DNA of 64,000 nt, from NCBI GenBank assembly GCA_010093605.1, contig MU004181.1, positions 868,001-932,000 of the forward strand, in the 5' to 3' direction. The stretch comes from Lophium mytilinum (lineage: Eukaryota; Ascomycota; Dothideomycetes; Mytilinidiales; Mytilinidiaceae). The notes under the pieces are model-generated. The model ran no database searches and had not been told where the DNA came from. It saw nothing but the letters and a program-made list of their open reading frames with translations. A program made the translations under genes and the position numbers. Positions 1-11,186 of this stretch are shown piece by piece. Position 1 is the first letter of the stretch, and each line of letters starts with the position of its first letter.

Positions 1-1721
1 CCGAGCCTAGTGACTCTTTCATTTACCACCAGCCAGGACAGCATCTGACCACCGCCGACGGAGAAGTGCCCACTGCTCTAGCTCCACTCCCACCGCCTAG
101 TGACGAAAGATCGGAACTGAAGCAGGCTATGTTGACTGATCTCTTTGCCGATCAGTCCAGGACCGATTTCTCAAACCATCCTGCCATCAAAGAGCTGTCT
201 GGTTCTGATTTAGACATGCCTATTGATAATACCGCAAATACGGCATTACACTGGGCTGCTACTCTAGCTCGCGTGTCGCTTATGCGACTGCTTGTCTCCA
301 AGGGCGCCAACATGTTCAGGGGCAATGCTGCTGGCCAGACCCCGCTCATGAGCGCTGTCCTGGTAAACAACAGTCTTGACCACAATAGCTTTCCTGAAAC
401 GCTGGAAATTCTAGCACCTCTCATAGAGTTGAGAGACGCTCAAGGCCGAACTATTCTCCATCATATTGCCGTCACATGTGCCATCAAGGGTCGCGCTGCA
501 TCAAGCAAGTACTACCTCGAAGCGCTTCTGGAATACCTCGTCCGAAGTAATACCGGTTCAAACAGTCAGTCAAACTCTTTCGACGGGAGCGGCAATTTAA
601 CAACGAAGCCAATAGGCCTGATGAGATTCATGCAAGAAATGGTCAATGCCAGAGACAAAGGCGGTAACACAGCCCTGAATCTTGTAGCACGCATCGGGAA
701 TCGTAGTATCATCTCGCAATTGATGGAAGTCCAGGCGGACCCCACGATACCGAATTACAAGGGCATGAGACCTATTGACTTTGGCGTGGGAAGCGAACTG
801 GAACGCCCAGATCCGCCGTCCATGAGCCAGATGAGTTCGCCAAGCAAAAGCAAGGCACCATTGAGTAAGGTTGAGGAAACGAGCAGAGAGATGCTACCGC
901 GTAAGTACTCCCTGAACCATGTACCACTTGATTGCCAGGCTCTCTTTGAGCGACTCTCCACAGAGACTGAAATACTAACATTCATCGCAGTCTTTCAATC
1001 CTTCCTTTCGCAAGCATCGACTCAATACAACCAAGAATCTCGACTAAAACAAGACGCCATAGACCGCTTGAACGAATCTATAGCGCAACAATCCGCGCTA
1101 CAGAAATCCGAATCGCTCCACCTCGACAACCTCCGCCAGAATCTGCGTGCTCGAACTGATCGCTCCCAACGAATAGTAAACCTCCGGCGCTGGGTAGATG
1201 CACAGCGACGCATGCTCATTCTCGCCGACCCTGCGGGCTTGCAGGGTGCTAACAAGATCCGGGTGGGCGACGCAGACGATCAGGGCGCGGGCGTCTCTAT
1301 CCGTCTCGAAGCCCTACCTGAGACGGCGAAGAGCGCGAGTAGGAGTTTGAATCTTCCGCCGTCATCGTCAACCGACTTTCTCAAGATCCCGCCGCTGCCA
1401 CTAGATGCGTCTAACATGTCTGCCGAGCAACATAACTACCTCTCTCGCTTACCAAGCGCGGCTGTGCTCCGCAGTAAACTGGAATTATATGTCGAAAACA
1501 ATTCCAGTCTCGCTGAGCGCAGCAAAAACCTGAAGAGAACGAACGGCGAGCTGGGGGTTACGTATCGCAAAGTTGTGTCGCTGTGCGCCGGCGTCGCAGT
1601 GGCAGATGTAGACGCAAAACTGACCTCGCTGATTGCAGCCATTGAGAGCGAGGAGGGCGACGCGATTGATCTGGGGCGCGTGAAGGAGTTTTTGAGGAAA
1701 GTTGAAGGGGTTGAAGGCTAA
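1..1721 (+). CDS. SWI6: Swi6/Cdc10-like ankyrin-repeat cell-cycle transcription cofactor (5' partial)
   Basis: The reading frame is open from the left edge (codons from base 3), so the N-terminus lies outside. Ankyrin-type units are visible: TALHWAATLA, GQTPLMSAVL, GRTILHHIAV and GNTALNLVARIGN, the layout of Swi6/Cdc10/Mbp1 proteins that form the MBF/SBF G1-S regulators. The wording of these repeats is closer to the filamentous Swi6 orthologue than to Mbp1, from memory of the families. A coiled-coil-rich C-terminal half follows (KQDAIDRLNESIAQQ; LYVENNSSLAERSKNLKRTN). An intron is very likely at 901-990: GTAAGT donor, TACTAAC branch point, CGCAG acceptor. It is 90 bp, keeps frame and has no stop, so unspliced translation also reads through. 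Alternative identity: Mbp1/Res-type subunit. The family is sure; the exact subunit is less so. Confidence 0.8.
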   Translation, partial: EPSDSFIYHQPGQHLTTADGEVPTALAPLPPPSDERSELKQAMLTDLFADQSRTDFSNHPAIKELSGSDLDMPIDNTANTALHWAATLARVSLMRLLVSKGANMFRGNAAGQTPLMSAVLVNNSLDHNSFPETLEILAPLIELRDAQGRTILHHIAVTCAIKGRAASSKYYLEALLEYLVRSNTGSNSQSNSFDGSGNLTTKPIGLMRFMQEMVNARDKGGNTALNLVARIGNRSIISQLMEVQADPTIPNYKGMRPIDFGVGSELERPDPPSMSQMSSPSKSKAPLSKVEETSREMLPRKYSLNHVPLDCQALFERLSTETEILTFIAVFQSFLSQASTQYNQESRLKQDAIDRLNESIAQQSALQKSESLHLDNLRQNLRARTDRSQRIVNLRRWVDAQRRMLILADPAGLQGANKIRVGDADDQGAGVSIRLEALPETAKSASRSLNLPPSSSTDFLKIPPLPLDASNMSAEQHNYLSRLPSAAVLRSKLELYVENNSSLAERSKNLKRTNGELGVTYRKVVSLCAGVAVADVDAKLTSLIAAIESEEGDAIDLGRVKEFLRKVEGVEG

Positions 1722-2678
1722 TCATGCCTCAGTTTCTCCACTCGATTCGATGCGCTTTTGTCTCGGATGTATCGCTCCGTGCTCCGTGAGCTGCAACGGG
1801 TAGGCTGGTTCTGTGTTATGATCCTTTTGTTGCTTTGTTCGTGGGGGGCAGGATCTGCTCCTTTGGATATCCAGGGCTTGCATACTGGCGTTCACTGCTG
1901 CGTTCCATTTTGTGGGATTGCCTTGGTTGTACGGGTTTATGACTACTTCTCTAATGTCTTTATTTCCTGCGATCCACTAACGACTGCTTGGATCTGAATG
2001 AAGCATGACCTGTTGGTGTATTGTACTTGTGTATAATTTGGGAAGAAGAGAGGGAGACGCAGTGATCACATAGGCCGCCTTTTGGCTATCAATGCTCTTG
2101 AAATTATATGCATCACAAGTCCCTTTCAGTGGCGATGAATGTCCCAAATAAGGTAAAAATTGATAGTTGAAATGGTAATGCTTTGAATGCCCTAAACTCG
2201 CGACGAGCTACTCAGGCCAGACTTTTCCGGGTCTGATAGAAAATCGGGTGGAACAGATCGTAATCAAAGGCAAATACCAGACATCCTTGATCTAGATCTC
2301 AACCACCCTGTCAAGTACACATATTTCGGCATACCCTAAACAGACACCCGAGCGGGGAGCTTCGAAGTAGCGGAGACACCGAAAACAAATTTCGTCCTCA
2401 CTCTCTGATGCAGGTCTTCTGATCATGTGCATCCCGGCATTCCAGCGAATAATCCCATCCATGTACCTTTGTGTGGCAAGTCTGCCGAGACTTGCCCCGC
2501 GACAACCCCGCCCACGCGTCGAGAGGGGTGTTTGGCGTCACTCCACTATGGAAAAACAAGCTCCCTTTCACCCACCGTTTTTAATGGAGCAAGCCCCTCT
2601 AAAGAAGACAAGGACCCAAGCAAATGATCTCTCTGCTCCCGGAATAACATCGAACTGCAATTGCCTATCCTAACCAAA
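1722..2678. other. Intergenic, 3' region of the Swi6-like gene and promoter of DAK
   Basis: No convincing gene. The 79-codon open frame near 1758-1997 is hydrophobic but starts just after the stop of the previous gene and has no family resemblance, so it is probably 3' UTR. The last 250 bp before the DAK start are rich in C/T runs, as is usual for fungal promoters. Confidence 0.5.
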
Positions 2679-4661
2679 ATGTCAGGTTCGTACATACGAT
2701 ATGCCTAAATCTCTCCACAATCCTACCCCAGTCACAACAACATAAAACTACTCTTCCTTGAAGCATTCCACAAATTTTAAACTCATCGTGAACTAGCTGC
2801 ACACTTCCTCACCGACCCCACCCTCCTCGTCGCCACCGCCCTGCGCGCCTGCACCCTCACCAACCCCTCCCTGGCCCTCGACGCCGCCAACAAAATCCTC
2901 TACCGCCGCCCCTCGCCCTCCTCTTCCCACCCAACCGTCAGCGTCATCTCCGGCGGCGGCAGCGGCCACGAGCCCTCTTTCGCTTCTTTCGTCGGCCGCG
3001 GCCTGCTCGCCGCCGCCGTCGCCGGTACCATCTTCGCGTCCCCCAGCGCCGAGCAGATCCGCCGATGCATCTCCCGCCGCGTGGAGCGCGCGCAGGGCGT
3101 GCTGGTCGTCGTGATGAACTACACGGGCGACGTGCTGAACTTCGGGATGGCGGTTGAGAAAGCGAAAGCCGCGGGGGTGGCGGTCGAGATGGTGGTTGTG
3201 GGGGACGACGTGGGTGTCGGGCGGAAAGCTGGGGGGAAGGTGGGACGTCGGGGTATCGCGGGAACGGTGCTGGTGCAGAAGATTGCGGGGGCGTTGGCGG
3301 CGCAAGGAGTAGGGTTAGAAGAGGTGTATCGTACTGCGCAGTTGGTGGCGGGGGGGTTGGTGAGTATTGGGGCGAGCTTGGCGCATGTGCATGTGCCCGG
3401 GAGGAGTGTGGCGGAGGCGAGCGAGGAGGATTTGAAGGAGGGAGAGGTGGAGATTGGGATGGGGATTCATAATGAGCCGGGGTCGGAGAGGAGGACGGAG
3501 ACGTTGCCGGGGTTGGTGAAGACGATGCTGGCGCATATGCTGGATGAGAAGGATGAGGATCGGAACTTTATGAAGATTCCGCCGGGCGAGGAGACGGTGC
3601 TTCTGGTGAATAATCTGGGAGGGGTGAGCCCGCTTGAGATGGGAGGTATTGTGAACGAAGTGGTTGAGCAGCTGGCGAAGGATTGGAAGATTCGGCCAGT
3701 GCGGATCCTCTCTGGGACGTACATGACGAGCCTGAATGGTCTAGGGTTCAGCATCAGTCTCTTAAAAATACGCGACACGGGATTGGGTAAAGGAAAGTCC
3801 ATGCTGGAGTTGCTGGACGCTCCAACAGAAGCCACTGGCTGGTCAGCAGCAGTTTCGCCAGAGACATGGAACGCGAGTTCCACTGCAACGCTAGGGGATG
3901 ACGAGGGCGACTCTGATGAAATTCAACCGAGTAACCTTAGTTGTAAGTTTGAACCCCCTCTTCGCTGTCTTATCAGCTGCTGAGTGGTTTTCAGTGGACC
4001 CTGCTCTTGCCAAAAAGGTTGTTATATCTGCATTAGAGAAAGTCATTGCGGCGGAGCCAGACGTGACAAACTATGACACGATTGTTGGCGACGGCGACTG
4101 CGGTATAGGCTTGAAACGAGGAGCTGAAGGTCAGTTTTGTGCACTGAATGACAGAATCAAGCTGACTAGAAGAAAGCCATCCTCAAAATGCTGGAGCGGG
4201 CAAAGAAGACGGACGATGCCGCGTTATTCCTCGACAACATCATCCAGGTCGTGGAAACCAGTATGGATGGGACGTCGGGGGCGATTTACGCAATCTTCCT
4301 AAACGCGCTTGCACACGGGCTCCGTGTGCAGTCTCCATCGTCTCCCACACCTGTTGACGTGAAGATATGGAGTAAAGCTTTGGAATCATCCCTCGAAGCG
4401 CTCAACAAATATACACCGGCACGACCAGGCGACCGGACTCTGATAGACGCGTTGTATCCTTTCGTGGGGACGCTTTCAAAAACAGGAGACGTCAAGTCCT
4501 CTGCACAGGCTGCAGAGGCTGGAGCAAAAGGGACGCGAGGTATGAAGGCAAGCCTAGGCCGGACGGTATACGTGGGAGGTGAAGGATGGCAGGGAGTTCC
4601 CGATCCAGGCGCACACGGATTAGCAGAGATATTGACCGGGCTTAGCGAAGGGTTTGATTGA
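2679..4661 (+). CDS. DAK1: Dihydroxyacetone kinase (DhaK-DhaL fusion, ATP-dependent)
   Basis: Phosphorylates dihydroxyacetone (and glyceraldehyde) with ATP in cytosolic glycerol catabolism and DHA/methylglyoxal detoxification. The N-terminal DhaK domain shows ISGGGSGHEP, NYTGDVLNFGMA and GMGIHNEPGS; His227 is the residue expected to bind DHA covalently. The C-terminal DhaL domain shows GDGDCGIGLKRGAE, the nucleotide/metal site. Exons: 2679-2685, 2797-3942, 3995-4129, 4177-4661 (590 aa, usual length). The first exon is only 7 nt (ATG TCA G) before GTTCGT; the joined start reads MSAAHFLTDP. Intron 3 (4130-4176, CTGAC branch) restores the motif GAEAILKML. Intron 2 is the least certain: a GTAACC donor at 3931 with an acceptor at 3976 also keeps frame and gives AEWFSVDPALA. 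Codon endings switch from C to G near 3.1 kb. Confidence 0.92.
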
Positions 4662-4965
4662 TCTTCGGGAGTGGTCTAGGTCCCGCACTACGTACTGCAG
4701 GCCCGGATATGTAACATTAGTGTCTCGTAGGCATACTTTCTTCGAAAACGCCTCAGAAGTATATCTGCTCGGTTAGAGCCTTATTTGTTACCATTCAACT
4801 GAGGGGCAACATTTCGTGCCAGGAATCTGAAGGGGTAAAAGTCATGATCGTGATATTGGTATCCACGTCATCTGCACTTGTGGCTGCTGCTCAGCCCCGA
4901 ACGCCAATCCGCTGTATTTTGACCCAAGAAAGCCGAATGAACCCCGCCTGATATCCACCTCCAGT
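4662..4965. other. Intergenic between convergent DAK and SmD2 genes
   Basis: About 300 bp holding the two 3' ends. No open frame of note and no repeat seen. Confidence 0.5.
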
Positions 4966-5649
4966 TCAGCTCAACAGAACCAAGATGACCGAATCTCCGC
5001 GAAGGAACCTATGCAGTGTCAGTTATGAGCGCGTTACGTTTGATGTCCTCCTCGTCCTCAATATTCTTGTCGCTGTCGCCTCTCCATCTCGCTCTCTCAT
5101 TTTAATCACCATCTTCAGCAGCCCCAGGATTCCTCTGCACACCACCTCAATACCACTAGCACAGCCTCCGGGGGGAAATTGAAGGGGGGAAGAAATATGG
5201 ACAGAGAATGACCTACATTTTGCTGATGAACCTGTCCTTGTTGACTGGCCTTCCTTTTTTACCCGACGCGAGCTTGGGGTGCTCCGTCCACATCTCCTTC
5301 ACATTCTCTAGCACCATATTGCAATGTCGGTCGAAGGCCTTGACTCGTGCGAGGAGCTTGCGGTTGTTGCGACAGGATATTAGGACCTGGGTGCGCGATC
5401 GCACGGCCGTTTGGAGAATCGAGAGAGGTCCGTTGCTGAACTCATGCTCTTCTAGTTGCGCGATCTCGTATTCGCTATCTCGAGAGTCAGCGTGTTGCTG
5501 GTGGGGGTTTGAAGCATTATGTCTAGGCAGATACTGAGGTGGACGTACGTGAGGTCTGAGCGCGGCTTGTTGAGCAGCTCCCTGTGTCTAATTAGCGATA
5601 TACCTGATAATTTGGACAGCTCCGGTACCTACTGGATTTTGTCCGACAT
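4966..5649 (-). CDS. SMD2: Small nuclear ribonucleoprotein SmD2
   Basis: Core Sm-ring subunit of spliceosomal U1, U2, U4 and U5 snRNPs. Exons, high to low: 5633-5649 (17 nt), 5549-5581 (33 nt), 5217-5474, 4966-5008; introns of 51, 74 and 208 bp. The spliced product is 116 aa, matching the family (about 118). Sm1 motif: [20 protein letters not shown]. Sm2 motif, supplied by the last exon: [13 protein letters not shown]. The N-terminus reads [20 protein letters not shown], like other SmD2 proteins. All donors are GTAGGT or GTACGT. The start is fixed because only this ATG joins in frame through the 17-nt exon. It is divergent from the Ams2-like gene, with 440 bp between the two starts. The identity is firm. 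Confidence 0.95.
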
Positions 5650-6089
5650 GTTGAGCGTAGGAGTGCAGTGCAGTTGTTGTGGATAGAGCTCGATGTGAAG
5701 CGGGCGCAGTTGAAGTTTGGCCCGCTGCCCGCAGAAACGTTTTTCCACTAGCGTTGTGGCACGTGCTCACGCTCTTCAAGATGTGGACCGTGATGCTCTC
5801 GTCTCGTCTTCACGAATCGACAGGGACATAACACGCCAATTACCGCCCTTCTCGCCCGGAAAGCACGCCTCGAGCTTCAGGGAAAGTCGACACTTCTAGC
5901 AAGACGCCCAATTGCTCGCGAACCCACGCGCTTTCACCTGTTGCATCGCGATATCTGCCCTAGACGCGCCGACTCGCGATGTCCATGCCAGCCTCCCGCT
6001 TTGACATATAGTGCCGCGTATCCTCCACCCGACTCTCCACGACGTTCCTTACCTTCCACACTGGCCGTTCTCAACACCCACCACCGGCC
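5650..6089. promoter_or_regulatory. Shared divergent promoter of SmD2 and the Ams2-like gene
   Basis: 440 bp between two divergent ATGs, so both promoters must lie here. C-rich and CCACC-rich runs precede the right-hand start. The small open frames here have no family likeness. No specific factor site could be assigned. Confidence 0.5.
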
Positions 6090-9000
6090 ATGTCCTCTCC
6101 GCCCTCACTTCGAGGGCATGAAACGCCTCAGCCGATGCTGCCGTCGGTTGGTTTTGATGAAGATGAGGATGCCGCCGATGATATACCCCGGAGATTGATG
6201 CGAGGTTAGAGTTCTCTACAGCCGGACTCTATGAATAACACTGATTCCGGTTGCCACTATAGTCAAAGTCCTTTACACGTTCGACGACCAGAACCAATCG
6301 AACTGCCTCGCGCGGCTACCCAGCGCGTTGAACATCCCGACAGTTTCCCTGGATGAGAACACGCAGGTTGGGGTCATAGAACTGAAGACTTGTATTCAGG
6401 CTATAGTCACTGCTAGGTAGGCAGCTAAATGATCTAGACTCGCGTCATCATACCGCGGTGTGATCCTCCGGACGACTGCTGACCCCCGTGATACAGCCCC
6501 GAATTAGTTGCAAAGCTCGGACATGACTACACGGTGTACGCCTACGACTTCTCCGAATATGAAACTCCCCTCGTTGGTCAAGGAATGCTCTCCTGGATCT
6601 TGGCATCTACATCATCTACCCCTAATGCCCCGGCAAACCAATCGAATACCATGGTGACAGGCCGTGTCTGCAAGAACTTGCTAGGCTTATTTTCCAACGG
6701 CATCAAGGAGACTCTGGAGGTGAAGCTCAAACTAGTGCCTGTCCCTACGTGCCTGCAAAGCGAATATGTGGAGAATATGGAAAAGTATCGCAGCCTGAGT
6801 AAGATACTGCCGGAAGGTTTCGATTACAACTCGTGGGTAGAGTTTCTCAAGGCCAATCCGGGTATTGGGAAATTGGCCGGACCAGGCGCCAGCTTCTCAC
6901 CACAAGCAGACCAACGTGCCAACATGGGAGGCGTGGAGTCCATACACCAGATGCTCACACGAACCATATCCCCGAGTGATGATGGCAGGGGCAACGGGTA
7001 TACGTACCGAGATGAAGAGTCATATAGCACTTTAGGCAGCAGAGCAGGGAGTCCGACGCCGAGCATGCAGTCCTGCTCTGCTCTTCAACAAATCATTCAA
7101 GAAGCTGGATCTCGCCCAGTCTCAAGGACATCGATCACAACCGACAGACCACCTTTGTCGCGGCAGCAATCCTACCATTCCGAAATGCAACAAGAACAGA
7201 TAGATGATGGACCGGCCAGGAAACGAGCGCGTGTCACAAAGGTGTCGCGACCGGGCAGATCGTCCTTCGGTATCGCTAGTGATTCGCTCCGTGTTACTGC
7301 AAGTACTGCTGCATCAGTCCGGCTCCATCGCCCCATTCCTTCTTATCCTTCCAGCATAGCGAACTCCATAGAACCACCACCTCGCGCTCCCACCCCTCGT
7401 CCAGGAGAAAAAAATCCTACATATCTCCGTCATACTCGCCCGCCAGCTCCAAGTGCTTTGAGGCGCGGGTCACTGGGCAACCAGCATACCCGATATGTGT
7501 CACCCTATGCAGGTAATAGTCCATACTCCGACGCTGTTGACTCAGCAGATGAAGACCAAGGCGGTAGCTCAGGCGAGACACCCATGGAGTTTCCCTCCTC
7601 CCCTCCACTTTTGCCACAGGGCCACAATTCGCCTGCCCCTTCTAGTCCTGGACTTCCCACCCTCCCTTACCCGGCTGATTCTGGTTTTGTAAGCGACAAC
7701 GTAATGGATCGCGAAGATGAAGTCGGCAGAAAGAGACGCGATAGTGAGGTATCTCATCAAGCTCGTTCGGTAGGGCAAAACACTAATGGTAGGACTTTCT
7801 CCCATCACCCTTGGCAGGAGGACACTCCAGGACCCTTGGAGCCATTGTCCAAACGAATGCCGACAAACCGTACGAACTCATTAACTGTCGAATCTGAAAT
7901 ATCCGGAAATACCAACCGCGGTAGCGCACCAACGCCGCCTACTACGGAGCAAAACGTTGCACTGAATCAATCGTTCATGGAGGACCAGCTTGTCACCGCG
8001 TTAATACAATCCGCCTCAGCCGAAAATCTTGTGGAACCTCAGCTCCTTGGCCTAGAAAACCCACAAGCTCACCCTCGATCCGAAAGCTGCGTTCAATTCG
8101 ATAATTATTCTCAATTCCAAAACCCTTCACCATTCGAGAACCCTGTCCCACCCGAGAATCCCGCTCCACCATCACGAAAGAGGTCTCGTCCAACCAAAGG
8201 AAGAACTCTTCCCCGCTCCCAGACTTGGTCTGGTAGTCAACCTCTATCTGACGCGCCCGCAACGTTCACCGGCGAGGAGAATGGTCCAGCACTACCTCGC
8301 AGCGGTACTGGGCGGTCCCGCAAGAAGAACATCCAGGATAAAGCGGCGTCTGCGATTGCGGCAGGGCTTATGCCCACATTTTGCAGCAACTGTGGAGAGA
8401 TTGAAACCTCCACCTGGCGGAAGGCTTACGCCAGAATAGAGAGCGGCTCCCCCGAAGACCATAGCCTTGCTTCGGCTGCTAAAGAGGGCATTGTTGGCTT
8501 TGAGATGATGGACGCAGGGGAAGGCGAAGATGCACAGCCCAAGTACCGTATCTTCAAGCAGTCTGTATCTGTGGACGAGCAGGATCTGAAGGGCTTCGAA
8601 GTACTGATGCTCTGCAATCCGTGTGGACTCTGGTTCAACAAAAGGGGCAGCATGCGCCCGCAAGAAATATGGACGAAGCAAGCTGTGGATCCCGCGAACA
8701 AGCCTAAGAGAAAGAGGAATAGACCCAACAGGGGTAATCAAGACAAGAAGTCTCAAGACCAGGATGCGATTATGTCCGATGCCATACAGGAGCCTTTTTC
8801 GGCGGGATTCACGGACTCAATCATACCGAGCGATGGCGTTCAGGCCTTCCCTTCTCAGCCCCCTGCGGAAGCAAACGATGCTTCTAGAAGCACAATGCCG
8901 ACTTCTCTGGACGGAGCGATGGAAGCTGATGGACCTACTGACGAAACTGGCGCGTCGAACCAGATGGATGGAGCTGTCGCAGAAGCCGCGTTGCTGAGAG

Positions 9001-9914
9001 CCATCCAGTCTAGCCCGGTAAGATTTCACGGCACTAAACATAGCCCGATCAATCTAGAATCAGATCTCACGCCTAAGCCGACAAGACGTGTTCTTTTCCC
9101 ATCTCCCAGGAAGGAAGGCGAGATCAGGACATTGAGTGATTGTCCCGCTACAACGTCACCGACGCCGAAGGACGTTACTTCGAGCCCTACAGAGGGATCC
9201 GTCGCACCAGGTACTCAGCCAGACAATGCGGAAGATTTTGACAAAGAGAACTGCCCACCGCCGCCAGACGAGCACGATGATCTTGCCCATCTGTTCGAGG
9301 AGATGGATCACGCTATTCAGGGAACTCCTAAAAGTGGACATTCGTTCTCAGATCTCCTGAAGACACCCACTCCTAAGTCGGGAAGACAATCAGGGACACC
9401 AAGGCGCAGCCAGAACGACGCGGCGATCCTAACCACCCCTTCTCGTAGTTCACGAGTCGGGGCGCTCGCGCCTTTGACTCCCTTTACAGCTCAATTGAAT
9501 GCAATAATGTCTGGAGGCATCACTGGGTCATCGCCTTTGCAATTACAGTCCGTTGATTATCAGGATCTTGGGATTTTCGATACGCCAGGAAGAAGGTCAA
9601 GCACTATCCAATTCACTGACTGGACCAACGACGACTTTCTCAGCAGCGACTTGCCTATGCCCAGCTCACCGCCTGGGGGCTTGTTCTCACTTTATGAGGA
9701 TCCGGCTACTTCTACGCTCGGCATATGGGATGGGACGTCAATATTTGGAAGTAGTGATTCCACTCAGCAAGATTCTGCTCTAGGACAGGGAGCAGGGTCC
9801 AAAGGACAAGAACGATTGGATCTATCTGCGATGATTGAAGAGGTCGCGGGCACAGCAATGAAGTGCGAGGATGATCAGCCTACGAATAACGCCCAAGCGA
9901 CTACTGATGCATGA
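6090..9914 (+). CDS. Ams2/SPT21-type GATA-like transcription factor
   Basis: Fission-yeast Ams2 activates histone genes and supports CENP-A loading; budding-yeast Spt21 regulates histone genes. Exons 6090-6204, 6263-6416 and 6497-9914 give 1228 aa. The joined N-terminus (VKVLYTFDDQNQSNCLARLP, then GVIELKTCIQAIVTA, then YTVYAYDFSEYETPLVGQGM) is the conserved Ams2/SPT21 N-terminal domain. A long Ser/Pro-rich disordered region follows, with a basic stretch PARKRARVTK. A split GATA-like finger runs from Cys719/Cys722 (CSNCG) to Cys796/Cys799 (CNPCGLWFNKRG), with 73 residues between the pairs instead of the usual 17-18. Basic patch KPKRKRNRPNRG lies just after. The C-terminal third is acidic and Ser/Thr-Pro rich. 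Introns are 58 and 80 bp. The start has a good context (GGCCATGTCC). Nuclear by inference. Confidence 0.87.
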
Positions 9915-11186
9915 TTTCTTTTGGTACCATCACGATTCACGAAGCGTATTGTGCTGCATTTGGGAGGAGTTGGGATCGTTTAGCATGGATGGCGGTCTGA
10001 CGTTTCAAGGAACTTCAGAGCTCATCGTGAGACGGTTATGGATTTCGTGCATACACGATGAATGATGCACTGAGCCTTCGTAGCCACGTATGTGTTTATA
10101 GTTTCTGATGGAAAGAGCCTTCGCATGGCAAGTATTCACGAATTCTTTCCCTGAATGATACATGTGACGTTTTGTAAAGAAAGCTTGCGATGCTCACGTA
10201 ATGCAATTTCTTAGCCTGATGTGGGTGGGCCGTTTGTAGGCTGGCGTGGTATCCGGGGCAACGTTCACAACCACCCGTCTTCTCCATTATACATTGACTA
10301 GCGTGTGCTCTTCTGTTCCAGTTCTTTGCACCACAAGCCTGACTAAACTCGACACTCCGCTCAACTCCTCCTGTTCTAGCTACCTGGATCGCTCACTCTC
10401 TGCGAGTATCATGCGGCGACGAGAACCCACTCTCTTGACGTGTACCTACGCCGCTTGTTGCGAATTGCGTGACCTGGCTTCTTGTAAGTGTCTCTCCAAC
10501 CCATTTCAACTTGTCGCGATATCCTCCAAAGCCTGTCCAACTCTCCGTTCCCCGTTCGCAGTGACACCAAAGCAATCACGGCACGAGACGGACAGCAGCA
10601 TTAACGGCACGCAGGTACACCCGCAAGCAATTGAAGGCCCCCGATACGCTCTCCTGGCCCGACTCGACTGCTTCGGCGCCTGCAACCGGCAGCATGCATG
10701 GCCTATCCATTTTCTCAATTCACTAAACCTTCGCATACGCTAGGCTCCTCCTGTTCCCAATTCAAGAGCATGACCTATAGTGCCTACGGAGGTTTGTGTA
10801 ATACTCATTTGTCACTGCTCAGTTTGCGCCCGTCCTATTTCAAATCTCGGAGCCTGATCTCACTACACATTCCACATCTCACTTTCACAGAGATTCCACG
10901 GTTCCACGGTTCCAAGCTCGGCTCGCCAGGGACATCCACAAGACGTGCCTTCCCGAACTCCTCGCACCTGCCTTCCAAGGGTCACTCACCGACTTTGTAG
11001 GCCTCTGATTCCCGCACAGCCGATAACCAACTTCCCCCAGCCGGCCGCGATGGCGCGTTCCGGCGTTCCTGACCTTCACTTTGCACTAGCCTTTTCCACC
11101 CCACACCGTCGCTACATAACACCCTTGACACCACCATCCTCACGACACCTGCGCAACTGAGCCGCGATCGACATCTCCGAGTCAAC
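9915..11186. other. Intergenic, 1.27 kb
   Basis: No gene I can support. A 165-codon open frame at 10246-10743 lacks any recognisable domain, has no intron-like joins and is matched by equally long antisense frames, so it looks like chance. The last 300 bp are pyrimidine-rich leader for the gene starting at 11187. Confidence 0.45.

Noticed and set aside
2793-3305. 170-codon open frame antisense to DAK
   Set aside because: Follows from the strong third-position C/G bias of DAK on the other strand; no family likeness and no splice signals.
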